A stretch of DNA of 64,000 nucleotides from Rhizobium albus (lineage in GTDB: Bacteria; Pseudomonadota; Alphaproteobacteria; Rhizobiales; Rhizobiaceae), in the NCBI GenBank assembly GCA_030160035.1, contig BSNO01000003.1, positions 682,001 through 746,000 on the forward strand, written 5' to 3'. Shown piece after piece: positions 48,116 through 57,952 of this stretch (position 1 is its first letter; each line of letters opens with the position of its first letter). Both the position numbers and the translations under genes were made by a program. The notes below the pieces were generated by a model. It saw only the letters and a program-made list of their open reading frames with translations, ran no database searches and was not told the DNA's origin.

Positions 48116-51025
48116 TCAGCTCGCCTTGGACAGCGGAAAACGCTCGCGAAGCAACTGCTTGATGGCAGGCGCACGCATGGCCGGGCCGAACAGGAAGCTC
48201 TGGCCGAAATCGCAGCCCATTTCGAACAGCTCGCCCGCATCCTCGTCGTGCTCGATACCCTCGGCGACAACCTTCATGTCCAGGTCCTTGGCCATGGTGA
48301 TGATCGAGCGCAGGAGCACCGCGCGCTTGTCGCTGGTGTCACGCACGAGCGACTGATCGATCTTCAGCGTGTCGAAGGGGAAGCGCGTGAGATAGGCGAG
48401 CGAGGAATGCCCGGTGCCGAAATCGTCGAGCGCCAAGCCGATGCCGATCTCTCCCATGCGGGCAAGCACAAGTGCCGCCTGCTCAGGATTTTCCATCACG
48501 ACGGACTCGGTGAGTTCCAGCTTCAAATGATGCGGCTTGCAGCCGGTTTTGGTCAGCGCCGCGCGGACATCGTTGCAGAGATCGTTGCGCAGAAGCTGCG
48601 CGCTGGAGATGTTGACCGACACCGAAACCGGCACTTCGCCGACATCGCCCTGCCAGTCCTTCAAGTCCGACGCAGCCTGCTCGATGGCGAAGACGCCGAG
48701 CGCGAAGATGAGATCTGAGCTTTCGGCGATCGGAATGAATTCCGCAGGCGGGATGGCGCCCCGACGCGGATGCTCCCAGCGCATGAGCGCCTCGAAACCG
48801 ACGATCTCGCCATCCTCCAGGCGCACGATCGGCTGATAGGCAAGCCCCATTTCCTTGCGCTCTAGCGCCCGGCGGAGATCCGATTCCAGATGCAGCTTGT
48901 CCGTGCCGACCGTCTTGAAAGCCGGGCGGAAGGGCTCGATCCGGTTCCCGCCCTGACGCTTGGCGTGGTACATGCCGAGTTCGGCATCCTTCATGAGGTC
49001 GTAGGCGGACGTGCTGTCGTCGACGAACGAGACGAGGCCGATCGAGGCCGTCAGAATGATCTCGCGCTTGGCGAAGACGATCGGCACCATGATTGCCTTG
49101 TTGATTGCCTCGGCGAGCGCCGCGACTTTCGCCGGTGCCTGCTCGGACAGAAGGATGAGGCCGAACTGATCGCCGGTGATGCGGGCAAGCGTGTCCTGAG
49201 GCTTCAAAAGGCGCTTGAGACGGCGGGTGATCGTCAGAAGGATCGTGTCGCCGGCCGACATGCCCAGATTGTCGTTGACCTGCTTGAACCGGTCGATGTC
49301 GATCATGAAAACTGTTGGCCGCATGGCTTCCTGCGAGGCCGACATGCGGGTGAGGGCGTCCAGCCGGTCGAGAAACAGTTCGCGGTTCGGCAAACCGGTC
49401 AGATTGTCGTGCACCGCATCGTGGAGCAGGCGCTCCTCGGAACTCTTCTGCTCGGTCACGTCGATCATGGTGCCGACGCAGCGGATGACTTCGCCGTTGG
49501 AGCCGACGACCGGACGCGCCCGCAGCGACATCCAGTGATAATGCGCGTCTTCGGCCCGCAGACGGAACTGATGGTTGAGCCGGCCCTTGCGGTGCTCGAT
49601 CATCACGTCGAGCGCACTGCGGAAACGGTCCCGATCGTCCGGGTGGATCTGCGGCAGCCAGTTGCGGGCAGCGCCGTTCAACGAACCATCCGGCAGGCCG
49701 AGCTGCCCTGAAATGTCGGGAATGGTGACGACACGGTCGCGGGCAACGTCCCAGTCCCACACGGTATCGCCGGCGCCGCTGAGCGCGAGCGACTGCCGTT
49801 CCAGATCGCTGAAGAGGCCCTGCTGCAGGACACCGCCGGCAAAGGCGTGCTGCATGACCGTAAAGCCGATCAGGAGCACGATGAGCACCAGGCCGCCGCC
49901 AAGGGCCGGCTGGATGATGTCGTTGTCGAGCTGCCCCGTCACCGTCATCCAGGCGCCGAAGAGCCAGACGAGGATGAGCACCCAGGTAGGCACCAGCATG
50001 ATCGCCCGGTCGTAGCGGTTGAACCCGAGATAGGCGATGAGCAGCAGGCCGACGACGCCTGTGGTGGCGAAGGAAATGCGCGCGAGGCCGGCTGCGATCG
50101 CTGGATCGTAGATCGCGACTCCGAAGATCAGGCCGAGCGCGATGATCCAGGCGAGCGTCGCGTAGCTGAGATTGGTGTGCCAGCGATTGAGATTGAGATA
50201 GGTGAACAGGAAGATCACGAGCCCGGTCGCCAGGAACACTTCCGTGCCCGCGCGCCAGATGCGTTCATCGGCGGGCGTGACGCTGATCAGTTTCGACAGG
50301 AAACCGAAATCGACGCAGATATAGGCGAGTACCGCCCAGGCGAGCGCGGCTGTCGCCGGCAGCATCGACGTGCCCTTCACGACGAACAGAATGGTGAGAA
50401 ACACCGCGAGAAGGCCCGCAATGCCGAGCACGATGCCCTGATAGAGCGTGAATGCGTTGACCGTGTCCTTGTAGGCATCCGGCTCCCACAGATAGATCTG
50501 CGGTAGCTCGGGCGACGACAATTCGGCAACGAAGGTGACGATCGATCCCGGATTGAGCGTGATCTGGAACACGTCGGCATCAGGGCTTGCTTGGCGATCG
50601 AGCGCGAAGCCTTCGCTCGGCGTGACCGAAATGATGCGCTGCGAGCCGAGATCGGGCCAGATCATGCGCGAGCCGACGAGCCGGAAATGCGGCGCGACGA
50701 TCAATCGATCCAGCTGCTCGTCGGAGACGTTCGCGAGCGAAAAGACGGCCCAGTCGCCGGAGTGCTGTGGCGACGAAGCGCGCACTTCGATGCGGCGCAC
50801 GATGCCGTCGGTGCCGGGGGCGGTGGATACCTGAAACGCCTCGCCGCGATGGGCATAAATATCGGTGACGGCGGTCAGATCGAGCGCGGTTTCGTCGCGG
50901 GATATGGCGACGGGATCGGCTGCTCGGGCCAGCCCCGGCAGCAAGGCCGCCAACAGGCCTGCGAGCATGAGGACTATCGAAATCAGGGCGATAGCGGGCC
51001 GGCGGTTGCTGTCCGTCCTAATCAT
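48116..51025 (-). CDS. 7TM-PAS-GGDEF-EAL protein with degenerate GGDEF
   Basis: The 969-residue protein has a signal-like N-terminus, a periplasmic domain (about 37-190), about seven membrane helices (195-395), a PAS domain (412-527), a GGDEF domain and an EAL domain. The GGDEF signature reads TGDQF (617-621), so the catalytic Glu is Gln and cyclase activity is unlikely. EAL is intact (745-747, GFEALMRWEHP), with LELTES and DDFGTG (867-872), so it is probably a phosphodiesterase. The start overlaps the GNAT gene by four bases. Confidence 0.92.
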   Translation of the reverse strand: MIRTDSNRRPAIALISIVLMLAGLLAALLPGLARAADPVAISRDETALDLTAVTDIYAHRGEAFQVSTAPGTDGIVRRIEVRASSPQHSGDWAVFSLANVSDEQLDRLIVAPHFRLVGSRMIWPDLGSQRIISVTPSEGFALDRQASPDADVFQITLNPGSIVTFVAELSSPELPQIYLWEPDAYKDTVNAFTLYQGIVLGIAGLLAVFLTILFVVKGTSMLPATAALAWAVLAYICVDFGFLSKLISVTPADERIWRAGTEVFLATGLVIFLFTYLNLNRWHTNLSYATLAWIIALGLIFGVAIYDPAIAAGLARISFATTGVVGLLLIAYLGFNRYDRAIMLVPTWVLILVWLFGAWMTVTGQLDNDIIQPALGGGLVLIVLLIGFTVMQHAFAGGVLQQGLFSDLERQSLALSGAGDTVWDWDVARDRVVTIPDISGQLGLPDGSLNGAARNWLPQIHPDDRDRFRSALDVMIEHRKGRLNHQFRLRAEDAHYHWMSLRARPVVGSNGEVIRCVGTMIDVTEQKSSEERLLHDAVHDNLTGLPNRELFLDRLDALTRMSASQEAMRPTVFMIDIDRFKQVNDNLGMSAGDTILLTITRRLKRLLKPQDTLARITGDQFGLILLSEQAPAKVAALAEAINKAIMVPIVFAKREIILTASIGLVSFVDDSTSAYDLMKDAELGMYHAKRQGGNRIEPFRPAFKTVGTDKLHLESDLRRALERKEMGLAYQPIVRLEDGEIVGFEALMRWEHPRRGAIPPAEFIPIAESSDLIFALGVFAIEQAASDLKDWQGDVGEVPVSVSVNISSAQLLRNDLCNDVRAALTKTGCKPHHLKLELTESVVMENPEQAALVLARMGEIGIGLALDDFGTGHSSLAYLTRFPFDTLKIDQSLVRDTSDKRAVLLRSIITMAKDLDMKVVAEGIEHDEDAGELFEMGCDFGQSFLFGPAMRAPAIKQLLRERFPLSKAS

Positions 51026-51669
51026 CGAGCCTCGATCTTCATCATAGTCGAACCGATATCCGCGGAGTGCGGATCGGTTTCGAAGCGGCCGGCAGCCGCA
51101 TCGTTCGTCAGACGTGCGTAGAGCAGGTGGTCGCGCCATACGCCGTCGATCTTGAGGTAGCCCCGCATGTAGCCTTCCCGGCGAAATCCGGCCTTTTCAA
51201 GGAGCCTGATGCTTCGCTCATTGTCGGGGATACAGGCTGCCTCGATGCGGTGCAACTTCAGCTGCGTAAAGATGTGGGGAATGAGCGCCTGAAGCGCCCG
51301 CGACATGTGCCCCTGGCCGGCATAGCGCTCGCCCATCCAGTAGCCGACCATGCAGCTCTGGGCAGCGCCACGGCGGATATAACCGATCGTTAGGCCGCCC
51401 ATCAGTTCGTCGTTCGACTTGCGGAAGAGAAACATCGGGATCGCATGACCCTCGGCGAAATCGCGCTCGTATCGACCGATGCGGCCGAGAAACGAAACGC
51501 GCGACAGTTCGTCGGGCGCCCAGCTCGGCTCCCAGGGCTGAAGGAAGGCGCGGCTTTCCATCCGCAGCGCCCGCCAGGCGGCAAAGTCCGAGCGGGCAGG
51601 AAAGCGCATGTAGCTGTCGGGCGTCTCGACCGGAAGCGGATCGCTGCGTCGAGACAGGAAACCGAACAC
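51022..51669 (-). CDS. GNAT family N-acetyltransferase, RimJ-like
   Basis: The 215-residue protein has the GNAT fold with 'VGYWMGERYAGQGHMSRAL' for acetyl-CoA binding and 'IPDNERSIRLLEKAGFRREG' typical of RimJ/RimI. It probably acetylates the N-terminal residue of a protein, such as ribosomal protein S5, but the target is a guess. A GTG at 51669 is the start. Its stop overlaps the GGDEF/EAL start, so the two may be cotranslated. Confidence 0.88.
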   Translation of the reverse strand: MFGFLSRRSDPLPVETPDSYMRFPARSDFAAWRALRMESRAFLQPWEPSWAPDELSRVSFLGRIGRYERDFAEGHAIPMFLFRKSNDELMGGLTIGYIRRGAAQSCMVGYWMGERYAGQGHMSRALQALIPHIFTQLKLHRIEAACIPDNERSIRLLEKAGFRREGYMRGYLKIDGVWRDHLLYARLTNDAAAGRFETDPHSADIGSTMMKIEAR

Positions 51670-51692
51670 GACCTAGCCTTAGCCGGACGCGG

Positions 51693-53000
51693 TCAGGCGC
51701 TGGCGGCGCGCGCGGATGCGGCGCCTCCACCACCCGTCGATAGGCTGTTTCGGATTTCCTCGAAGGACGGCAGGCTTTCCAGCGGTCCGATCGCGGAAAT
51801 GGTCGGCACGGTGTCGAAGAACAGCCGTCCCGCAAGGTCCGTCAGGCGCGCCGGCGTCAGATTGGCGAGCCGATCCATCAGTTCCTCGTTCGGAATGGGA
51901 CGTCCGTAGAGCAGCATCTGGCGCGCGATCTGGCTCGCACGCGCCGCGGGGCTTTCCTGTGCCATCAGCAACTGCGCGCGTGTCTGCGCCCGCGCACGGT
52001 CGATCTCCTGCACATCGACGCTCTCCGCGACATGACGCAGTTCCTCGATCAGCACCGGCACCAGTTCCGGCAGGTCATCGCCACCGGTCGCCGCATGAAT
52101 GCCGAAGACGCCGCTGTCGGAGAAGCCCCAATGAAAGGCATAGACCGAGTAGCAGAGGCCACGCTCCTCACGCACCTTCTGAAAGAGGCGCGACGACATT
52201 CCGCCGCCAAGCACATTGGCAAGGAGTTGGGAGCAATAGAAGTCGCGCACGTGATAGGCGCGGCCCTCGAAGCCGAGCAGGAATTGAGCATCCATCAAGT
52301 TACGGGATTCGCGATAATCGCCGCCGATATAGCGCGCTGGAGTGACGACGCTGTTGTCGTTTCCCCCCTTGGGGATCGAAGCGAAGCGATCTTCGACCTG
52401 ACGCACGAAGCTGTCGTGATCGATCGCGCCAGCGGCAACGATGATCATCCGGTCGCTCGTATAATGGCGGTCGAGATAGTGTCGCAGGTCCTTGGGCGCG
52501 AAGGATTTCACCGTCTCCGGCGTGCCGAGAATGGCGCGGCCGAGAGGCTGGTCGCGGAAAGCAACCTCCGAGAAGCGGTCGAACACGACATCGTCCGGCG
52601 TATCGTTGGCAGCGCCGATTTCCTGAAGGATCACGTGTTGTTCGCGCTCGAGCTCTTCTTCGTCGAAGCTCGATTCGGTGAGGATGTCGGCGAGAATATC
52701 GACGGCCAGCGGCACGTCGTTCTTCAGGATGCGCGCGTAATAGGCGGTCGTCTCTACCGATGTGGAGGCGTTCACCTCGCCACCGACATTCTCGATTTCT
52801 TCGGCGATCTGGCGGGCGGTGCGTCGCGCCGTGCCCTTGAAGGCCATGTGTTCGAGCAGATGGGCGATGCCGTGCTGGTTTTCAGTCTCGTTGCGTGAGC
52901 CTGCCTTGATCCAGACGCCGAGCGCGACGCTCTCCAGATGAGGCATCATCTCGGTCACGACTGTCAGGCCGCTTGCAAGCCGGGTACATTGTACGCTCAT
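51693..53000 (-). CDS. M16 family zinc peptidase
   Basis: The 435-residue peptidase has the inverted zinc motif HLLEH (47-51) with the third ligand Glu further on in 'QHVILQEIGAANDTPDD'. Such proteins process peptides and resemble the mitochondrial processing peptidase beta. No signal peptide is evident, so it is probably cytosolic. It follows thrC, six bases after its stop, and so is likely in its operon. The GNAT gene follows. Confidence 0.94.
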   Translation of the reverse strand: MSVQCTRLASGLTVVTEMMPHLESVALGVWIKAGSRNETENQHGIAHLLEHMAFKGTARRTARQIAEEIENVGGEVNASTSVETTAYYARILKNDVPLAVDILADILTESSFDEEELEREQHVILQEIGAANDTPDDVVFDRFSEVAFRDQPLGRAILGTPETVKSFAPKDLRHYLDRHYTSDRMIIVAAGAIDHDSFVRQVEDRFASIPKGGNDNSVVTPARYIGGDYRESRNLMDAQFLLGFEGRAYHVRDFYCSQLLANVLGGGMSSRLFQKVREERGLCYSVYAFHWGFSDSGVFGIHAATGGDDLPELVPVLIEELRHVAESVDVQEIDRARAQTRAQLLMAQESPAARASQIARQMLLYGRPIPNEELMDRLANLTPARLTDLAGRLFFDTVPTISAIGPLESLPSFEEIRNSLSTGGGGAASARAASA

Positions 53001-53006
53001 GAACTC

Positions 53007-54422
53007 TCAGTCTTTCTGCGCCCGGCCATCGGCGGCACGGGCGTTGGCGAGGATGAAAGCCTCGACCGCGGAAAGGTCGCCCGGCAGCGTATCGAAGCGC
53101 TCCTCCCTGTCCATGAGATCAGAGAGCCACGCCGGCAAGGCCGGGTCAATACCGCACGCAGATTTTACGGCGTCGGGGAATTTCGCCGGATGTGCGGTGG
53201 CAAGCGTGACCATCGGTGCCTGCACCACCGATTCGCGCGCAGCGACATGCATGCCGGTCGCCGTATGCGGATCGATCACCATGCCGGTCGTCTTGAAAAC
53301 GGAGCCGATCGCCGCCGCGACCTCGTCCATGGAGGCGCGTCCGGCGCCGAAGCCCGCGCGGATTTCCGCAAGCGCATCGGCTTCGATATCGAAGGCGCGA
53401 GACTGCTTCAGCCTGGCCATCGCCTGTCGAACCCGCTCGGCGTCCCGGTCCAGAGCTTCGAACAGAAGCCGTTCGAAATTGGACGAGATCTGGATGTCCA
53501 TGGACGGCGAGGTGGTGGCGACGACCGAGTGCATCTCGTAACGCCCGGTCTGGATGGCGCGGGCGAGAATGTCGTTTTCGTTGGTGGCGACCACCAGCCG
53601 CTCGACGGGAAGACCCATGCGCTTGGCCGCGTAGCCGGCAAAGATGTCGCCGAAATTGCCTGTCGGAACGGTGAAGGAGACGGCGCGATCGGGTGCGCCA
53701 AGCGAAACGGCGGAGGAAAAGTAGTAGACGATCTGGGCCATGATCCGTGCCCAGTTGATCGAATTGATGCCCGACAGCCTGACCCGATCGCGGAACGGCG
53801 CGTCGGCGAACATTGCTTTCACGAGATCCTGGCAGTCGTCGAAATTGCCTTCGATCGCCAGCGTCCGGACATTGGCCGCCGTCGTTGTCGTCATCTGGCG
53901 CTGCTGCACCGGTGAGACGCGGCCCTTCGGAAATAGGATGAACATATCGGTGCGGTCGCGGCCGGCAAAGGCCTCGACAGCCGCCGCACCCGTATCGCCC
54001 GACGTCGCGCCGACGATCGTGGCGCGCTGGTCACGCTCGATCAGCACGTGGTCCATGAGGCGCGCGATCAACTGCATCGCGACGTCCTTGAACGCCAGCG
54101 TCGGGCCGTGGAAAAGCTCCATCAGGAACCGGTCCGCACCGGTCTGCACGAGCGGCACGATCGCTTCGTGGCGGAACGTCGCATAGGCCTCGTCGATCAT
54201 CCGACGCAGATCTCCGGATGAGATATCGTCGCCGACCAGCGGATGCATCACGGTGAAGGCGATGTCCTGATAGCTCTTGGCGCGCATGGCCTTGATGTCG
54301 GCTGCGGAGAATTGCGGCCATTCGCGCGGTACGTAGAGGCCGCCATCGCCGGCAAGGCCGGCAAGCAGTGCATCGCTGAAGCCAAGAGCCGGAGCGTTGC
54401 CCCGCGTCGAAACATAGTCCAC
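53007..54422 (-). CDS. thrC: Threonine synthase
   Basis: ThrC makes threonine from O-phosphohomoserine using pyridoxal phosphate. The 471-residue product has the PLP lysine K112 in 'GPTLAFKDVAMQ', 'GATSGDTGAAAVEAFAG' in the phosphate loop and 'VPTGNFGDIFAGYAA'. A GTG start at 54422 is supported by the conserved N-terminus MDYVSTRGNAP. It is far from thrB at 44.4 kb, so the pathway genes are split. Confidence 0.96.
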   Translation of the reverse strand: MDYVSTRGNAPALGFSDALLAGLAGDGGLYVPREWPQFSAADIKAMRAKSYQDIAFTVMHPLVGDDISSGDLRRMIDEAYATFRHEAIVPLVQTGADRFLMELFHGPTLAFKDVAMQLIARLMDHVLIERDQRATIVGATSGDTGAAAVEAFAGRDRTDMFILFPKGRVSPVQQRQMTTTTAANVRTLAIEGNFDDCQDLVKAMFADAPFRDRVRLSGINSINWARIMAQIVYYFSSAVSLGAPDRAVSFTVPTGNFGDIFAGYAAKRMGLPVERLVVATNENDILARAIQTGRYEMHSVVATTSPSMDIQISSNFERLLFEALDRDAERVRQAMARLKQSRAFDIEADALAEIRAGFGAGRASMDEVAAAIGSVFKTTGMVIDPHTATGMHVAARESVVQAPMVTLATAHPAKFPDAVKSACGIDPALPAWLSDLMDREERFDTLPGDLSAVEAFILANARAADGRAQKD

Positions 54423-54627
54423 GAAAAGATTCCCATGTCTGCGAAGGAAGTGGCCGCCGTAGACGGTCGCGGCGACCTATAGACCATCGCCATGGTTCAA
54501 GGAAAGGCCGATGGCTAACCGTCGCGAAGCGGTGCGGATGGGCTGGGATATGGTTAGCAAGCCGTTTGATGCGGAGCGCGCCTCGTGTATATCGTCCACC
54601 AACCGGTCAGAACGGAGGCTCTTGTCT

Positions 54628-55182
54628 GTGTCAGTTCTCAATCTTCGTCGTGGTGCTGCGCTGATGTCGCTGGTCGCGCTTGTGGCATGTTCGCCCTCGG
54701 GTGGGGGAAGCGGTCCATTGGCCACGGCGGTGCGCGGCGGGCCGGATACGGCTGCGGCAACGACGCCGGTGGTTCAGGGCACGTGCCCAACCGTCGGTCT
54801 GCGCGACGGCACTGCGTTCTATCGTACCTATGCCGGCAACGACCAGAGCGACCCGGCGCAGGTGCGTTACCAGGTGTCGCTCGCCGAAACGACACGGCAG
54901 TGCACGCTGAGCGGCAGCGAGATCGTCATGAACGTTACCGCTGCCGGCCGCATCGTCGTCGGTCCGGCGGGAGCGCCCGGCACGGTCCAGATGCCAATCC
55001 GCGTGGCAGCGGTGCGCGGTGAAGAGGTTCTCTATTCCCAGCTCACCAATTTCTCGGCCACGGTCGACCAGGGCAGCGGGCAGTTTCTCTTCTCGGACAC
55101 CAATGTTCGAATTCCCGCCGCCAACGCGCGCGGCGTCCGCGTCTTCGTGGGGTTCGACGAAGGCCCGTACGACACGCCGTAA
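54628..55182 (+). CDS. Hypothetical lipoprotein
   Basis: I do not recognise a family. The 184-residue product has a lipobox (LVALVAC) followed by Ser/Gly/Pro-rich sequence and a beta-rich domain with 'TCPTVGLRDGTAFYRTYAG' and 'QCTLSGSEIVMNVTAAGR'. It is probably an outer-membrane lipoprotein. I chose GTG 54628 because GGAGG lies nine bases upstream. Longer in-frame starts would give an odd non-secretory leader. It is convergent with the HAD gene. Confidence 0.7.
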   Translation: MSVLNLRRGAALMSLVALVACSPSGGGSGPLATAVRGGPDTAAATTPVVQGTCPTVGLRDGTAFYRTYAGNDQSDPAQVRYQVSLAETTRQCTLSGSEIVMNVTAAGRIVVGPAGAPGTVQMPIRVAAVRGEEVLYSQLTNFSATVDQGSGQFLFSDTNVRIPAANARGVRVFVGFDEGPYDTP

Positions 55183-55206
55183 GCGCCACGAACAGAGCGT
55201 CGGGAC

Positions 55207-55896
55207 TCAGATGAGTTCCGACCAGCCGGCAAGCGCCTTTACGGTTGCCGGCAAATCCGCCATCCGCGACACGACAGTCTGGGCGCCGGCGTCCATCAGC
55301 CGTCCCGCAAGCGCCGGATAGGCGTGCGAGGCGCCGGTAAAGCCGATGACCCGCATACCGGCAGCCGTCGCCGCCGTAACGCCGTGGACGGAGTCCTCGA
55401 TCACGACGACGCGGGCAGGATCCGCCTTCATCTGCTCCGCACCGTGCAAGAAAATGTCGGGCTTCGGCTTGGTGCGGTTTTCGCCAAGCGATTTTGCCGA
55501 ATAGATGTTCGGCGCAAAACTGTCCCAGAGCTGCGTGCGCTTGAGCATGATCTCGAGGCGCTTCGTCGAAGAGTTCGAGCAGATGCATCGGGGCGCATCG
55601 ATCTGGCGCAGTGCCGATGCCACGCCCTCGATCGCTTTCACACTCTTGGCCAGCTTTTCGTCGAGAAGCTTTTCGGACTTTTCAAGCAGTGTCGCCTGAA
55701 GCGGTATCGACGCTTCGCGCTCGACCGTCAGCAGAATGTCTTTCCACGTCAGGCCCGCAAAGCGCTCGGCCATTTCGCCAGCCTCGATGGGATAGCCAGC
55801 CTCGGTCAGGATACGCGCCTCGACTTCCGCTGCGATGATCTCGGAATCGACGAGCACGCCGTCGCAATCGAATATGATGAGGTCCAGTCCGTCCAT
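55207..55896 (-). CDS. HAD-superfamily hydrolase, subfamily IA
   Basis: The 229-residue protein has the HAD motif DCDGVLVDSE near residue 10, 'CICSNSSTKRLEIML' as motif II, a Lys in 'NRTKPKPDIFL', and 'VVVIEDSVHGVTAATAAGM' as the last acidic motif. It is a phosphatase or mutase-like enzyme, such as beta-phosphoglucomutase or phosphoglycolate phosphatase, but the substrate is unknown. It is divergent from ccrM. Confidence 0.88.
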   Translation of the reverse strand: MDGLDLIIFDCDGVLVDSEIIAAEVEARILTEAGYPIEAGEMAERFAGLTWKDILLTVEREASIPLQATLLEKSEKLLDEKLAKSVKAIEGVASALRQIDAPRCICSNSSTKRLEIMLKRTQLWDSFAPNIYSAKSLGENRTKPKPDIFLHGAEQMKADPARVVVIEDSVHGVTAATAAGMRVIGFTGASHAYPALAGRLMDAGAQTVVSRMADLPATVKALAGWSELI

Positions 55897-56031
55897 GGCG
55901 CGCAGGCTTTCTTACTCAACAATCTTTGCAATTTGCGGCCGGCATATCATGCGCCGCAGCCTTCGAACACCCTTAGCGCCCGCATGATCCGTTATCGATC
56001 GGCGCATAAATCGATCGGGCTTCAGGCTTTC

Positions 56032-56052
56032 GTAACCATATTCGTCAACCAT
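56032..56052 (+). promoter_or_regulatory. Two CtrA half-site-like words upstream of ccrM
   Basis: GTAACCAT (56032-56039) and TCAACCAT (56045-56052) are one or two bases off the alphaproteobacterial CtrA half-site TTAACCAT, and are spaced thirteen bases apart. They lie 40-60 bases before the ccrM start. CtrA controls ccrM in Caulobacter and Brucella. The match here is imperfect, so this is a suggestion. Confidence 0.4.
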
Positions 56053-56074
56053 GAGGACAAGTTGTTCCGAGTAA

Positions 56075-57241
<1,167 letters not shown>

Positions 57242-57313
57242 TCGAAAGACTTCATAGGCAGCGTCGAGATAGACGCCGCCCTTAGAACCCCTCGACGGTG
57301 TGAGTACCTCCAG

Positions 57314-57928
57314 TCACGTCGAGAGGCCGAAACGCTCAAGGTCCGCCTTGAGCGTTTTGGCGTTCTGGAAATGCACGGCCTGCCAGCCGGCATCGATCGC
57401 GCCTTGAACATTGGCCAGCGTGTCGTCGATGAAGAGCGATGCCGCCGGATCGAGGCCGAAAGTCTCGGCGTGGATGTCGTAGATCGCTCGATCCGGCTTG
57501 ATGACTTTGATCTCGCCCGAAACCGTGACCCCGCGCGGCCTGTTGAGGAAATCGAAGCGCTTTCTGGCCTCGGCGAACGTATCGGCGGCAAAATTGGTCA
57601 GCATCGTCACGTCATGGCCGGCATCGATCAGGCCCAGCATGATGTCGACGCTCTCTTCATAGGCGTGCGGCACCATCTCGTGCCAGTGCTGCCGAAAGGC
57701 GCGGATGTCTTCGGCGTGCTCCGGGTGCGTGGCGATCAGGAGCGTCTCGGCTTCCTCCCACGTGCGGCCGCGATCCTGCTCGATGTTCCATTCATGCGTG
57801 CAGATTTCGGCAAAGAAGCGCTGCCGCTCCGCCTCATCGGGGATCAGGCGCTTGTAGGGCAGGTCGGGATCGTAATGGATCAGCACCTTGCCGATGTCGA
57901 ACACGATGTGGCGGATGGCAGTGGTCAT
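57314..57928 (-). CDS. HAD-superfamily hydrolase, haloacid dehalogenase/YihX-like
   Basis: The 204-residue protein has 'VFDIGKVLIHYDPD' as motif I, with a Gly in place of the usual second Asp region, 'MLTNFAADTF' as motif II, Lys in 'GEIKVIKPDRAIYD' and 'SLFIDDTLANVQGAI'. This resembles YihX-type sugar-phosphate phosphatases. The substrate is unknown. It lies between ccrM and mutY, convergent with ccrM. I chose ATG 57928. Confidence 0.87.
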   Translation of the reverse strand: MTTAIRHIVFDIGKVLIHYDPDLPYKRLIPDEAERQRFFAEICTHEWNIEQDRGRTWEEAETLLIATHPEHAEDIRAFRQHWHEMVPHAYEESVDIMLGLIDAGHDVTMLTNFAADTFAEARKRFDFLNRPRGVTVSGEIKVIKPDRAIYDIHAETFGLDPAASLFIDDTLANVQGAIDAGWQAVHFQNAKTLKADLERFGLST

Positions 57929-57952
57929 GAACAAGTCCGAATAGTGAGAGGG

